64,000 nt of DNA from Paenibacillus helianthi (GCF_001909055.1 NZ_LVWI01000044.1:31714-95713), one strand, 5' to 3'; numbered from the stretch's first letter, positions 51,201 to 60,853 are shown. Notes: a model not told the origin generated them from the sequence alone. A program made the numbers and translations.

Positions 51201-54200
51201 ATGCCAATCGAAGAAGGGTTCAAGCTGGCGAAAATAATAGAAGGTACCATTATGGAGATATCCTCCTTTCTATATAGTGCTGAAGCATTAACGAAGATGG
51301 TCCGGACGATTCATCATCAGAGTAGAATGATTGGCCGCCTTAATCCGTCTTCGGTCCGTTTGGCCCTGGACTTAAGAGAGGCTTTTCTAATCGAGAATGG
51401 AAACGCGGATTACGCCTATCTGGCCCCTGAACAGTTGGGCAGAATGGAGTATAAGCCGGATGAACGCAGTGATCTGTATGCGCTTGGTGTGATATTCTAC
51501 GAGATGCTTGCCGGCCGCCTGCCCTTTCAGGCGAAGCATCGGGAGGATTGGGTTCATTTGCATATGGCCGCCATCCCTGGACCGCTGCATGAGTACCGGC
51601 CTGAGCTGGCGGGTCCTTTGGAGGACATCATCGCGAGGCTTATGAGCAAGTCACCGGAAATGCGGTACCAGAGTGCTTATGGATTGCTTGCCGATTTGCG
51701 GAAGTGTGTTGCCGCGTACGAAGAGACAGGCCAACTCCTTCCATTTGAGATTGGGCTGGCCGACCGTGCAAGCCGGTTCCGGCTGCCGAAGCTGTTGTAT
51801 GGGCGGGAGCTGGAGGCGAAGCAGCTGCATGCTGCTTATGAGCAGGCTTGCGGCGGAAGCTCGGCATTTGTACTGGTGACTGGCCGCTCAGGGAGCGGGA
51901 AGACGGCGCTGATCGAAGAGTTATATATTTCAGTACTCCGTAAAGGGGGCCGCTTTGTCACAGGCAAATGTGATCCAATGAACCGGGAGATGCCTTTTGC
52001 CCCGATTTTACAGGCTCTTCGCGGACTCCTGCAACAAGTATGGAGCGAAACACCGGATAGGGCAGCGGAGCTGGGTGTTCAGTTGAGAGAGACCTTGGGC
52101 CAGGGAGCGGGTGTTATCACGGAATTCCTTCCTGATGCTGCCGGGCTGTTTGGAGGGGTATTTCAGGCAGAAGCGCTGCCGCCAGTGGAGGCTGCTGTCC
52201 GTTTCCGCCGTCTGCTCCCCATGTTTATCGGCGCTTTTGCCAGTAAGGAAAGGCCGCTAGTACTATTCCTGGATGATCTGCAGTGGGCTGATCCGGATAC
52301 ACTCGATTTCCTGTATATCCTTGCTGAAGATTTGGCAATGTACGGGTTAATGGTTATTGGAACCTTTCGCTCGGAAACGATTGAGGAACGGTTGGATAGT
52401 GTAGATGGATATCCCGCCTCTGCTATATGGCTGGATGAGGTATTATCTCCGAAGCAGCAGGGCAGGCCGCTGCATATCCGGCATATTCAATTGGAGGCCT
52501 TGATATACGAAGATGTAAGACAGTTTCTCTCCCAGTTATTGAAGGAAAATACCTCACGCATCCGGCAGCTCGCAGAGCTCGTGTATCACCGGACCGCAGG
52601 TGATCCGCTGTACCTTCACAGGCTGATGGACAATCTGTACCGTGAGCACAAGCTGTACTATGACGAGGAGCAGGCCCTTTGGGTCTGGGATACCGAAGCC
52701 ATTGCAGAGCTGCCTGAAGCGCCGGGACTCCTACATTTCCTGGAGGCGCGCATCCGGCAGCTTCCCGGGGACACCATCGGCCTTTTGGGGATAGCCGCAG
52801 CCTTGGGTCACCGTTTCCGTGTGTCGGCGATTTCTGCAATGAGCGGATATACCGTGGAAGATACGCTATCTCTGCTGCGTATTGCGGAGGCAGAGGGTTT
52901 GATCAACCTGGAGAAGGATGCTGACCGGGGGGGCACGGATGATTCTATATATACTTTTCTACATGACCGGGTGCAGGAAGTCGTGTATAGCATCATACCG
53001 GTCACGGAGCAGGCGGGTCTGCATTTGGCAATTGGACGCAGCATGAGCAAGGATATGGGCGGGATCGCGTATTCTGTTTTTGAAAGGGTACATCACTTGA
53101 ATTTGGGCGCTGTGAAAATGGAAGATGAGACCGAAAGAAACGGGCTTGCCGCTTTGAACCTGCATGCAGGACTGAAGTCGAAGGCGACTACGGCGTTTGC
53201 ATCAGCGCTGTATTTTCTGGAGACGGGACTACATCTGCTCGGGGAGGAGGAAGCCGTTCCCGGATCGCTTGCTTACAGGCTGCTGCTGGAACTGCCTGAA
53301 TGTGAATATATGTGCGGCTACACCGAGCGTGCAGCCGTGCGGCTCGAACGGCTGCTGGCCGCAACTACAGATCTGCTTGAGCGATCCCGAATCTACCGCA
53401 TCCGGATCGCCATGTGTGCCTACTTGAAGAAAGATGAACAGGCCGTGCAGGTTGGACGGCAGGCGCTGGCGGAGTGGGGCTGGAAGCTGCCGGTGAAACC
53501 CTCCTCCGCTGCTGTGATAACGGAGGTGGCATTGGCGCAAAAAGTCTTATATCAGCACCGTAATGTGCTGCAGCGTCTTCCCGTCAACCGGGACCCTCAT
53601 TATATAGCATTGTCTGAGCTGGTCATGTCGATTGCGAGCTCCGCCTTTACCTTAAGCCTGTCTTTGGCGGCGGTACTCTTTTCCCGGTTTGTACGGTTTG
53701 GGCTAAGCCGGGGGAACAATGAAGCATTTGCCTATATTCTGGCCGGTTACGGTTTAGTGCTCATGCGGAATAAATTATCTTTTGCACAAACTGGTGCTTT
53801 TTATATCGAAGAAGCTGTACAGCTTGCCTCTTCTTTTGAAAGCGTGGACTTAAGATGCAGACTGGACTATATCAGGGGGCTGGCCCTATTAAAGCATCAG
53901 CCGCAGGCAGGGCTGCAGCATTTCCGGCAGTCGGTGAAGCATGGAATGGAAGCGGCCAATTTACCGTTTGTCAGTATTGCCATGCTAACCTCGGTGACGA
54001 ACCATACCGGAGGTCCGGCTGCATTATCTGCGTTGATTACAGAATATGAGGGCCTTGCAGGCAAGCTGGTGGATACGGTCACCCTGAATATCTTCCAAAT
54101 CTCCAAAGCATACGTGGCCCGTTTGCAGGGACTGGCTGCTGAAGGTGATGAATCCCCGGTTCCCGTCCATGGCAGCCGCTCCAGTAAAGTGCTGAATAAC

Positions 54201-55613
54201 GAAGTGTTCTACATCTGCACTTGCCAAATGGAAATCGCCTATCTCGAAGGTCGTTTCCGGGATGCGCTGGACTGGGCACAAGAGGGGAGCTTCAATACCT
54301 TCCGGCAGACCCGGATGCAAGTGCGCAAGCAACATGTGTACCAGTCCTTGGCGCTTGCCGCGCTGTATGCAGAGTCTCCTCCGGCAAAACGTAGGCATAT
54401 CCGCAGCAAGCTCCGAAAGCAATGGCATGTGATGAGATCATGGACAGGCTACTTCGGTCAGGGATATTCCGCTTATGTGCTGATCAAGGCGGAAATGCAG
54501 CATTTGAACGGGAATCACACCGAAGCAGCCAAGGGCTATGAACAGGCTATTGCAGCTGCGCGTCAAGAAAAAAACGGGCTATTGGAGGGCATATCCTGCG
54601 AAAGGGCGTCAGCATTTTACCGGGCGGCCGGAACGGTCACGGGAGCTGACGGATTGTTAAAGGATGCCTGCATGGCCTATCTGCACTGGGGGGCTGCCGC
54701 CAAGGCAACTCAGCTTGGACAGGCATATCCGGATCTGAAGTTACCGGTAGCCGGGAGGACCATGGAACAGCTGGTGGTGGGTGCGGCAACAGGACCCGCT
54801 GAAAGGGCGGTGTATTCAGACAACGGAAAAGAGCTGCTCCGGCAAATGTCCAGCTCTGCTGAAAGAGCAGGCCGCTCGGACTGGAGAGACAGACTCAACA
54901 GCTTACTGGAGTCGGCACTCCGCTATTCAGGAGCGGTGAAAGGATATATTTTTGGCAGCCGCGAGGAAGAATATATAATTGTTGCCCGAAGCGGCTCAGC
55001 AGAGAATCCGCAAGACAGATATGCAGAATCGGTGGTTCGCTACGTAATGAGGACGGGAGAGCCGGTATTGCTTACTAATGCTTCAGTCAGTTCCTATGCA
55101 GCTGATCCATACATCATGGGTAACCAGTCTTTATCCGTTTTATGTCTGCCTGTTTTCTTCCCTGGGGGAGTGGAGAGGTCTGTTGTATATTTGGAGAATC
55201 ATCTGATCGCCGGAGCCTTTACGGATGAGCTGCAAACCTTGCTTGACTTTATGATCACCCGGATGGTGTATCAGCAGGCCCTTGAAGAATCCCGTCCGGC
55301 GGGTCCTTCCACAGCAGGTGCAACCGGGCCTGACCCGCAAGCGGATCGTTTAATACCCGGTTTGTCTGTTGAGCATCCGGTGGATCTGTTAGCTGCAGCG
55401 CAGGCTGAACCGTTGATGGAACCGCTGACGCTCCGGGAACACGAGATCCTGTGCTCGCTATCCGACGGACTCTCCAATAAGGAAATCGCCACCCGCTTTG
55501 GGATCACCGAAGGAACGGTAAAAAGCCATGTGTTCCGGTTATACGGCAAACTTGGCGTGAAGCGCCGTGCGCAGGCTGTTGCCCGGGCACGGGAGCTGAA
55601 CCTGCTGAATTAG
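51201..55613 (+). CDS. very large LuxR-family ATPase regulator with remnant kinase lobe (LAL/STAND type)
   Basis: A 1470-aa cytoplasmic regulator. Order seen: residues about 60-175 look like the C-lobe of a Ser/Thr kinase (LAPEQLGRMEY for APE; DERSDLYALGVIFYEML for the conserved region IX Asp) but the glycine loop, VAIK lysine, HRD and DFG motifs are missing, so it is a pseudokinase fragment. An AAA/STAND ATPase follows (about 200-530) with Walker A GRSGSGKT (Lys234) and Walker B LFLDDLQWAD (Asp358/359). Then about 650 residues of helical repeats (TPR-like), a GAF-like domain (about 1225-1375), and a LuxR helix-turn-helix at the C-terminus (LTLREHEILCSLSDGLSNKEIATRFGITEGTVKSHVFRLYGKLG). ATG 51201 follows GGGGGAATG. 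It converges with a LysR gene (4-base overlap) and stands alone. Confidence 0.9.
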   Translation: MPIEEGFKLAKIIEGTIMEISSFLYSAEALTKMVRTIHHQSRMIGRLNPSSVRLALDLREAFLIENGNADYAYLAPEQLGRMEYKPDERSDLYALGVIFYEMLAGRLPFQAKHREDWVHLHMAAIPGPLHEYRPELAGPLEDIIARLMSKSPEMRYQSAYGLLADLRKCVAAYEETGQLLPFEIGLADRASRFRLPKLLYGRELEAKQLHAAYEQACGGSSAFVLVTGRSGSGKTALIEELYISVLRKGGRFVTGKCDPMNREMPFAPILQALRGLLQQVWSETPDRAAELGVQLRETLGQGAGVITEFLPDAAGLFGGVFQAEALPPVEAAVRFRRLLPMFIGAFASKERPLVLFLDDLQWADPDTLDFLYILAEDLAMYGLMVIGTFRSETIEERLDSVDGYPASAIWLDEVLSPKQQGRPLHIRHIQLEALIYEDVRQFLSQLLKENTSRIRQLAELVYHRTAGDPLYLHRLMDNLYREHKLYYDEEQALWVWDTEAIAELPEAPGLLHFLEARIRQLPGDTIGLLGIAAALGHRFRVSAISAMSGYTVEDTLSLLRIAEAEGLINLEKDADRGGTDDSIYTFLHDRVQEVVYSIIPVTEQAGLHLAIGRSMSKDMGGIAYSVFERVHHLNLGAVKMEDETERNGLAALNLHAGLKSKATTAFASALYFLETGLHLLGEEEAVPGSLAYRLLLELPECEYMCGYTERAAVRLERLLAATTDLLERSRIYRIRIAMCAYLKKDEQAVQVGRQALAEWGWKLPVKPSSAAVITEVALAQKVLYQHRNVLQRLPVNRDPHYIALSELVMSIASSAFTLSLSLAAVLFSRFVRFGLSRGNNEAFAYILAGYGLVLMRNKLSFAQTGAFYIEEAVQLASSFESVDLRCRLDYIRGLALLKHQPQAGLQHFRQSVKHGMEAANLPFVSIAMLTSVTNHTGGPAALSALITEYEGLAGKLVDTVTLNIFQISKAYVARLQGLAAEGDESPVPVHGSRSSKVLNNEVFYICTCQMEIAYLEGRFRDALDWAQEGSFNTFRQTRMQVRKQHVYQSLALAALYAESPPAKRRHIRSKLRKQWHVMRSWTGYFGQGYSAYVLIKAEMQHLNGNHTEAAKGYEQAIAAARQEKNGLLEGISCERASAFYRAAGTVTGADGLLKDACMAYLHWGAAAKATQLGQAYPDLKLPVAGRTMEQLVVGAATGPAERAVYSDNGKELLRQMSSSAERAGRSDWRDRLNSLLESALRYSGAVKGYIFGSREEEYIIVARSGSAENPQDRYAESVVRYVMRTGEPVLLTNASVSSYAADPYIMGNQSLSVLCLPVFFPGGVERSVVYLENHLIAGAFTDELQTLLDFMITRMVYQQALEESRPAGPSTAGATGPDPQADRLIPGLSVEHPVDLLAAAQAEPLMEPLTLREHEILCSLSDGLSNKEIATRFGITEGTVKSHVFRLYGKLGVKRRAQAVARARELNLLN

Positions 55614-56491
55614 CATGGAGCCTGCCGCTGTTCGATAAAATCAATAAAAGGTTTGACCGCTGCCGGGAGGTAGCGGTCTTTTCTCCATTTGAGGCCAATT
55701 TCCCATTCCCAGCCTTCTTCGGCTATGGGAACCCATACGAGCCCTTCCAGCATCAGCCCCGGCGTTTGCGGAAGCACGGATACACCGAGTCCTGCTTTGA
55801 TGAAGCCGGCGACTGTAACCAGATCCTCGGCATCGTAGGTAGAGGTCAACTGAAAGCCGGTATTTTCGAAACGTGCGTGGAGCGTGGCTTTTAAGCCGCA
55901 GTTTTTTTTGAGACCTACAAAAGGTTCACCAGACAACTCGGTCAAACGGAGGGAAGTCCGCTGGGCAAAAGGGTGTTGGGTGGAAACGACGATAAACAGC
56001 GGCACCTTCTGAATCGTCAGCCATTCGTGCTTCATTATTGCGGATTCCTTCGAGGTAATCATCAGGTCCGAACTGCCCTTGTCAAAATGCTCATCCAGAT
56101 CGCCAAGGTTGCCTTGAAATAATTCAAAACGCACCTTCGGATGGTGCTGTTTATATTCCTTCACCAGGTTTGGAACCAAATCAACGCCCAGAATGTTCAG
56201 ATAGGAAATGGAGATTAGGCCGGTATCCGGGTCAGACCACTCTCTGATCTCCTGAATCCCCCCTTCAATACTCCGCAGAGCTTCTTCTACCCGCTTGGCG
56301 AACTGTATCCCGTAACGGTTGAGCCGGATATTCCGGCCACTCCGGTCAAACAGCGGCATCCCGAGCTCATCCTCCAGCTTCGAAATGGCGTGGCTTAAGG
56401 CAGGCTGGGTCAGGTTAAGGGCCTTGGAGGCCAGGGTCATGTGCTCAAATTTAGAGACGGTAATGAAGTATTCCAATTGTGTGAGTTCCAG
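55610..56491 (-). CDS. LysR-family transcriptional regulator, probable CTG start
   Basis: Regulator of 293 aa. The N-terminal winged helix-turn-helix is YFITVSKFEHMTLASKALNLTQPALSHAISKLEDELGMPLFDR; the remainder is the periplasmic-binding-like effector domain (TGLISISYLNILG to the end). Canonical LysR proteins begin M-E-L-x-Q-L-E-Y-F. Here those codons are CTG GAA CTC ACA CAA TTG GAA, so translation should start at CTG 56491, seven bases after AAAGGAGG; the TTG six codons later is the only conventional alternative. It faces the DUF1330-SDR operon and probably controls it. TTATATAA occurs twice (56529-56536 and 56553-56560) in the divergent gap. Confidence 0.88.
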   Translation of the reverse strand: MELTQLEYFITVSKFEHMTLASKALNLTQPALSHAISKLEDELGMPLFDRSGRNIRLNRYGIQFAKRVEEALRSIEGGIQEIREWSDPDTGLISISYLNILGVDLVPNLVKEYKQHHPKVRFELFQGNLGDLDEHFDKGSSDLMITSKESAIMKHEWLTIQKVPLFIVVSTQHPFAQRTSLRLTELSGEPFVGLKKNCGLKATLHARFENTGFQLTSTYDAEDLVTVAGFIKAGLGVSVLPQTPGLMLEGLVWVPIAEEGWEWEIGLKWRKDRYLPAAVKPFIDFIEQRQAPC

Positions 56492-56528
56492 GGGAATCCC
56501 TCCTTTATATATGAATAATAATAATCAA

Positions 56529-56560
56529 TTATATAAATAAGATAAATTATACTTATATAA
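56529..56560. promoter_or_regulatory. AT-rich repeated element between lysR and the DUF1330 gene
   Basis: Two copies of the 8-base palindrome TTATATAA (56529-56536 and 56553-56560), 16 bases apart, sit in the divergent promoter. LysR proteins bind AT-rich T-N11-A dyads, so a link is plausible but not shown. Confidence 0.35.
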
Positions 56561-56626
56561 AGGGGCGGTGTAAACTATTCCTGTAGCAGATCAGCAGGCA
56601 CTTCAATAGAAGAATGGAGGAGAACT

Positions 56627-56950
56627 ATGAGTGCATTTGTCATCTTTATTCGCGAGCAAAGCCAAAATCCGGAAGAGCTCGGAATCTATTCACAAAAAGC
56701 GCCTGGCGGTCTGGCGGGCCACCCCGTAACTCTGCTTGCCATGTATGGGACCCATGAAGTGATAGAGGGCCCCGCTATGGAAGGAGCAGCTATTCTTGAG
56801 TTTCCCAGCTTTGAGGAGGCCAAGGCCTGGTATTATAGTCCAGCGTATCAAGATGCGGTACAGCATCGGCTTCGGGGCGGAACCTACCGTGGGTTTATCA
56901 TTGAAGGTGTCTCCACAGCGGTAACTCATTCAGAGGAGGATAAGAAATGA
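56627..56950 (+). CDS. DUF1330 domain protein
   Basis: A 107-aa protein of the DUF1330 family (a ferredoxin-like alpha/beta dimer). The typical pattern is [18 protein letters not shown] at the start, the histidine/alanine-rich middle ([46 protein letters not shown]) and the final FIIEGV strand. Function of the family is not settled. It begins behind GGAGGAG and overlaps the SDR gene by 4 bases, so the two are translated together. The divergent LysR gene probably regulates both. Confidence 0.9.
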   Translation: MSAFVIFIREQSQNPEELGIYSQKAPGGLAGHPVTLLAMYGTHEVIEGPAMEGAAILEFPSFEEAKAWYYSPAYQDAVQHRLRGGTYRGFIIEGVSTAVTHSEEDKK

Positions 56951-57741
56951 ATATAGCTTATAAGGATACCGCACATGAATTTGAAGGGAAAAGAGTACTG
57001 GTGACCGGAGGTACCCGGGGCATGGGGGAGGCCATTGCCAAAAGGCTGGCGGGAAGCGGTGCAACTGTATTAACGACTGCCCGTACACGGCCTGCCGGTC
57101 TGCCGGAGCCAGAGCTTTTCGTGCAAGCGGATATTGCTACTACTGAAGGGGTGGAGAAGGTCATCCGAGGGGTGAAGGAAGTGCTTGGCGGCATCGATAT
57201 TCTGGTGAACAATGTAGGAGGTTCCAGCACACCTCCGGGCGGAGCGCTTGTTCTGACCGATGATGACTGGTTTCAGGCTTTGAATTGGAATCTGCTTGCA
57301 GCCGTCCGCTTGGACCGCGGGCTCCTGCCGCTGATGCTGGAGCAGAGCTACGGTGTCATCGTACATATTTCCTCGATTCAGAGACGCTTGCCGCTATATG
57401 AAACTACACTGGCTTATGCCGCTGCCAAAGCTGCGCTGTCCAACTACAGCAAAGGCTTGTCCAATGAATTTGCACCGCGTGGCATCCGCATTAACACCGT
57501 AGCACCGGGCTTTATCCAGACTGAGGCGGCGGAAGCAATGATAGAACGGATTGCCCAGGCGGCAGGAAGCCGGGAAGCTGCACTGAAGCAGTTGATGGAT
57601 TCACTGGGCGGTATCCCTCTTGGCCGTCCGGGACTGCCTGAGGAGGTTGGCGAGTTAGTGGCTTTCTTAGTATCTGACCGGGCTGCTTCGATTACTGGCA
57701 GTGAATATGTGATTGACGGAGGGACGATTCCGACGGTGTAA
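56947..57741 (+). CDS. short-chain dehydrogenase/reductase
   Basis: NAD(P)-dependent oxidoreductase of 264 aa with the classical SDR plan: [11 protein letters not shown] cofactor loop (20-30), the NNVGG strand (88-92), catalytic Ser142/143, Tyr157 and Lys161 (YAAAK), and the PG loop with the C-terminal [13 protein letters not shown] typical of FabG-like members. An Arg pair (ARTRP) after the second strand hints at NADPH preference. It overlaps DUF1330 by 4 bases and is followed by a terminator. The substrate is unknown. Confidence 0.92.
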   Translation: MNIAYKDTAHEFEGKRVLVTGGTRGMGEAIAKRLAGSGATVLTTARTRPAGLPEPELFVQADIATTEGVEKVIRGVKEVLGGIDILVNNVGGSSTPPGGALVLTDDDWFQALNWNLLAAVRLDRGLLPLMLEQSYGVIVHISSIQRRLPLYETTLAYAAAKAALSNYSKGLSNEFAPRGIRINTVAPGFIQTEAAEAMIERIAQAAGSREAALKQLMDSLGGIPLGRPGLPEEVGELVAFLVSDRAASITGSEYVIDGGTIPTV

Positions 57742-57810
57742 CTGGGGGCAGATTTGATGCAAGGATATATAGTAGAAACCCGGTCGTAGAATAGGAGGCA
57801 TACTACTGCA

Positions 57811-57840
57811 GACCAGCCGGTGACGGCTGGTTTTGTTTTG
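57811..57840 (+). terminator. terminator of the DUF1330-SDR operon
   Basis: ACCAGCCG (57812-57819) and CGGCTGGT (57824-57831) form an 8-bp stem with a 4-base loop, followed by TTTGTTTTG. Confidence 0.88.
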
Positions 57841-57899
57841 TTATAAGCAGGAGCTATTCATGATTTTTAATTAAGGATTCCAACAAAATTAGTACAATC

Positions 57900-58181
57900 T
57901 TGGTCCTGTGGCCCTGGGTACATGTTTTGGGTCTGTTTGGATTATTGGTTATAGGAAGAATGATATCGGAATATATTCTGTCATTGGCTCTTATGTCTAT
58001 TATACTGTTACCCATGAATTTAATAGGGGAAGGAATCTCACTGGGGTTTCTATTCACGCGATTATTCACCCGTAAAAATTGGAGATTCCAGACTATTGGT
58101 TTGATAATGATTAACCTGTTCATTATCGGAGTTGTTTTATTGGAAATGTCTAAGGAATCTCACGCAGAGTTCTTCATGTAG
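57900..58181 (+). CDS. possible small membrane protein, or relic
   Basis: A 93-aa frame that starts with TTG 57900 and has three hydrophobic stretches (LGLFGLLVIG, YILSLALMSIILLPMNLIGEGISLGFLF and IGLIMINLFIIGVVLLEM). I do not recognise it. There is no good ribosome site before the TTG, and an in-frame stop lies about 30 bases upstream. It could be a real small membrane protein with a weak start or a gene remnant. The stretch is AT-rich. Confidence 0.35.
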   Translation: MVLWPWVHVLGLFGLLVIGRMISEYILSLALMSIILLPMNLIGEGISLGFLFTRLFTRKNWRFQTIGLIMINLFIIGVVLLEMSKESHAEFFM

Positions 58182-58201
58182 CCTTATTCTTCATACAACA
58201 A

Positions 58202-58606
58202 CTACCCCGCCGGAGCAACTCCTGTCTGCTCATCATACATACTCTCATGCCCCGTAGCGCTTGCCGCTCTAAGCAATACGTACATCAGCTCTTCCTTGGC
58301 AACAGGTTTCAGCAGAGCATCCATGCCGCCTTTGCAAAAGGCATCCAGGACAAATTCGTGGCTGCTGGTCACAACAATCTTGCCGTGAGGCTGATTTCCA
58401 TTCACACGTTCTATCGCACTGGCTTCGCTGATCAGCAGCTTGGCATCCGTCACAATAAGATCCGGTTCATGCTGTTCGATCAGCCGGATGGCCCGCGAAT
58501 CACAGGACGCTTCCAGAATCGCTTCATATTCAAAAGGCAGTTGCTCCAGCATCAGCTTGAGCTCAGTGCGCACAATAGGGTTGTCGTCAACAAGTATAAT
58601 TTTCAT
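58202..58606 (-). CDS. stand-alone receiver (REC) domain protein
   Basis: A 134-aa response-regulator receiver without an output domain. The acidic pocket is IILVDDNP (Asp7/Asp8), the phosphoacceptor is Asp54 in DLIVTDAK, the switch Thr/Ser is VVTSSHE and the Lys is Lys100 in LLKPVAKEE. ATG 58606 follows AGGAGG, which lies inside the 15-base gap after the MFS stop, so it is translated from the same message as that transporter. No kinase gene is adjacent. Single-domain receivers act by protein contact, such as with CheA or in relay chains (family knowledge). Confidence 0.88.
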   Translation of the reverse strand: MKIILVDDNPIVRTELKLMLEQLPFEYEAILEASCDSRAIRLIEQHEPDLIVTDAKLLISEASAIERVNGNQPHGKIVVTSSHEFVLDAFCKGGMDALLKPVAKEELMYVLLRAASATGHESMYDEQTGVAPAG

Positions 58607-58621
58607 CGCAGGTTCCTCCTG

Positions 58622-59836
58622 TTATGTGATGCTGGTAGAACGGGTCCCCTCTTCTGCCGTCAAACGTTGAGGGAGTGCAAGCAAAGCCAGAGAGAGCAGG
58701 CCCAGCAGCAGACATACCCAATAGGCATTCCGGTATCCGAACCATTGTGCTGCTGCGCCCCCGGCCAGACTTCCCAACAGCCTGCCGATCGTCGTTGAAT
58801 TCGTATACAGTGTTGAAGCATATCCTGGCAAATCGGGAAGCAAATCCTGAATATAGCTGATGCCGATAGCGGAGATAACAGCTACGAAGAAGGCCAGCAG
58901 TACCTGTCCGGCGAGAATCTGCCACAATGAAGTTGAGAACAGCACGACGATGTAATAAGCTGCACCCAGCGCAATTCCCCAGACCATGAGCAGCCGGGCG
59001 GAATATTTAGCAGACAATAGCCCCAGTACAAGCATCAGTGGGATCTCAAGCAGTGCGCAAATACTGGATACCGATGCGACATTCTGCATATCCCCGCCAA
59101 GCGTATCCGTAATGAACAGGGAAATGTTCAGGTTGTTGATCCAATGCCCGGAATATAGCAGCGTCAGCACCAGAAAAGGAACCAGGACCCGGGGATTCTG
59201 ATGCAATCTTACGGGCTTGGGCTGCTGTCTGACGGTTTTTGGCGGAGCGGCAGGAGCTTTTATGAAGAAAAGAGCTAACATAGCATTCAAGATAAAAATC
59301 AGCGTGGTGCTCGTGAAGATGCCCTGGAATCCAAAATAATGGATAAGAACCGAGCCCACCAGCGGACCGACGATAAAACCCAGTGAAAACATCGAGCGAA
59401 GCGTTGAATTGGCTAAGGCATGATCAGCGGATTTGCTGGCATTGACAGCCTCCCGTGCACTGGCGAAGAGCTGGGGCATGGCCGGGGCACCGAGAGCCGT
59501 GAATACGGTCATAAACAACAGTAGTCCATAAAACTCATGAATAATGAGGTATCCGGAAAAAGCTAGCGCATTGAAAAACATGGCGGTGACCATCAGTTTT
59601 TTGCGGTTTAGCCCGCTGTCCGAGCGTTTGGCAATCGACATGCTGAGCCATACGCCGCTTATAATGGTTATTGCCGTAAAAACACCAAAGGTAGCTGCCG
59701 ATACCCCCAGCTTTGTTGTGAAATAGACAGCCAAAAATGGGGAGCTAATGGATATAGCCATCCCTTGCAGCATCATGCAGATCAAAAATACAGGATAGCC
59801 TGAGATCAGGAAAAGATTGCGTGTTCGGTTCAACAT
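58622..59836 (-). CDS. MFS sugar-efflux-type transporter (SET family-like)
   Basis: Twelve-helix major facilitator of 404 aa. It resembles SetA/SetB-like sugar exporters: first helix VFLICMMLQGMAISISSPFLAVYFTTKLGVSAATFGVFTAITIISGVW, then MFSLGFIVGPLVGSVLIHYFGFQG (motif-C-like) and GYASTLYTNSTTIGRLLGSLAGGAAAQWFGYRNAYWVCLLLG at the end. The start ATG 59836 follows GAAGGAGAC. It shares a transcript with the receiver protein downstream. The direction of transport and its substrate are inferred from similarity only. Confidence 0.85.
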   Translation of the reverse strand: MLNRTRNLFLISGYPVFLICMMLQGMAISISSPFLAVYFTTKLGVSAATFGVFTAITIISGVWLSMSIAKRSDSGLNRKKLMVTAMFFNALAFSGYLIIHEFYGLLLFMTVFTALGAPAMPQLFASAREAVNASKSADHALANSTLRSMFSLGFIVGPLVGSVLIHYFGFQGIFTSTTLIFILNAMLALFFIKAPAAPPKTVRQQPKPVRLHQNPRVLVPFLVLTLLYSGHWINNLNISLFITDTLGGDMQNVASVSSICALLEIPLMLVLGLLSAKYSARLLMVWGIALGAAYYIVVLFSTSLWQILAGQVLLAFFVAVISAIGISYIQDLLPDLPGYASTLYTNSTTIGRLLGSLAGGAAAQWFGYRNAYWVCLLLGLLSLALLALPQRLTAEEGTRSTSIT

Positions 59837-59971
59837 ATGGGCGGGAATGTCTCCTTCAGAATCAGCTTGCAGCTTTATCTTTCATTTGGTTATAGTATAG
59901 ATAATTGTTGATGATTAAAGAATGTTTTATCTGCTCGAAAACCTCTACTATTTGGCTGGGACGGTGAGACT

Positions 59972-60853
59972 ATGGATTTGAAGCTGCATGCCTGCGCGTA
60001 CTCTTTTCATACCCTGCCCTACAAAACATCCTTTACGCCGCCGCCCTTCTTTCTGTTTCGGCTGCAGGTGATGGGCAGCTGCAGAGCGCTGGTCAAGGGG
60101 AAAATGGAAGTCATTGAGCCCGGCGATCTGCTGATCTACCCCCCTGGTGAGCTTTATCATTTAGAGGTGGAGGCCATGGACGGGAATATTGAGAGCGGGG
60201 ATTATTATCTGCTCTGCGAAGGTTCGTGGATCGAACAGTGGTGGAAGACCCGGCCCCGCCCGATCCAGCAGCGGATCCATCTGGATGCCGGAATGCTCTC
60301 TCTATGGCAGCAGCTGAGCATCGAACAGCACCGGATTGTACAAGGCAATCCCGAGCTGATCCGGCATCTGCTGTGCGCCTTATGCTTGTCGCTCGACCGC
60401 CTCTCGGAGGAGTCCGTTTCCCGCCAGGACCCGCTGGTGCGTTCCAATGAAATGGTGCTGCTGATGCAGCGGTATATCAACGAGCATGCCTTGCGCCCGC
60501 TGCGGGTGGAGGAGGTTGCAGCGGCGGCCGGGCTTAGTGTCTCCCGCGCTGTGCATCTTTTCAAAAAGCTTACAGGGTATACGATTATTCACTACACCCA
60601 GGAAATCAGGCTGTCCAACGCTCTGGAGCGCATCCGCTATACCGACTTGGGGCTGGAAAATATCGCCGGAAGCTGCGGGTTCGGCACGTATTCTTATTTT
60701 CACAAGGTGTTCAAGGCCAGATACGGCGTCACGCCTAAAGAGGTGCGGGGCCGTCCGCCTGAGACGATCCTGGAAGGTACTTATGTCATCACCAGCGGAG
60801 ACCAGAACCTCTCCGGCGTCTCGCCGGATGCGCGGAAGTTCCTGACAAATTGA
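59972..60853 (+). CDS. AraC-family regulator
   Basis: A 293-aa regulator. The cupin-like sensor region is FRLQVMGSCRALVKGKMEVIEPGDLLIYPPGELYHLEV (about 29-66), and the C-terminal domain (about 165-265) has the two helix-turn-helix motifs (LRVEEVAAAAGLSVSRAVHLFKKLTGYT and LGLENIAGSCGFGTYSYFHKVFKARYGVTPKEVRG). A 25-residue Ser/Thr tail follows. It is directly upstream of the GH3 gene on the same strand (147 bases apart), so it may control that enzyme, although the cre site shows an extra layer of control. Confidence 0.9.
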   Translation: MDLKLHACAYSFHTLPYKTSFTPPPFFLFRLQVMGSCRALVKGKMEVIEPGDLLIYPPGELYHLEVEAMDGNIESGDYYLLCEGSWIEQWWKTRPRPIQQRIHLDAGMLSLWQQLSIEQHRIVQGNPELIRHLLCALCLSLDRLSEESVSRQDPLVRSNEMVLLMQRYINEHALRPLRVEEVAAAAGLSVSRAVHLFKKLTGYTIIHYTQEIRLSNALERIRYTDLGLENIAGSCGFGTYSYFHKVFKARYGVTPKEVRGRPPETILEGTYVITSGDQNLSGVSPDARKFLTN

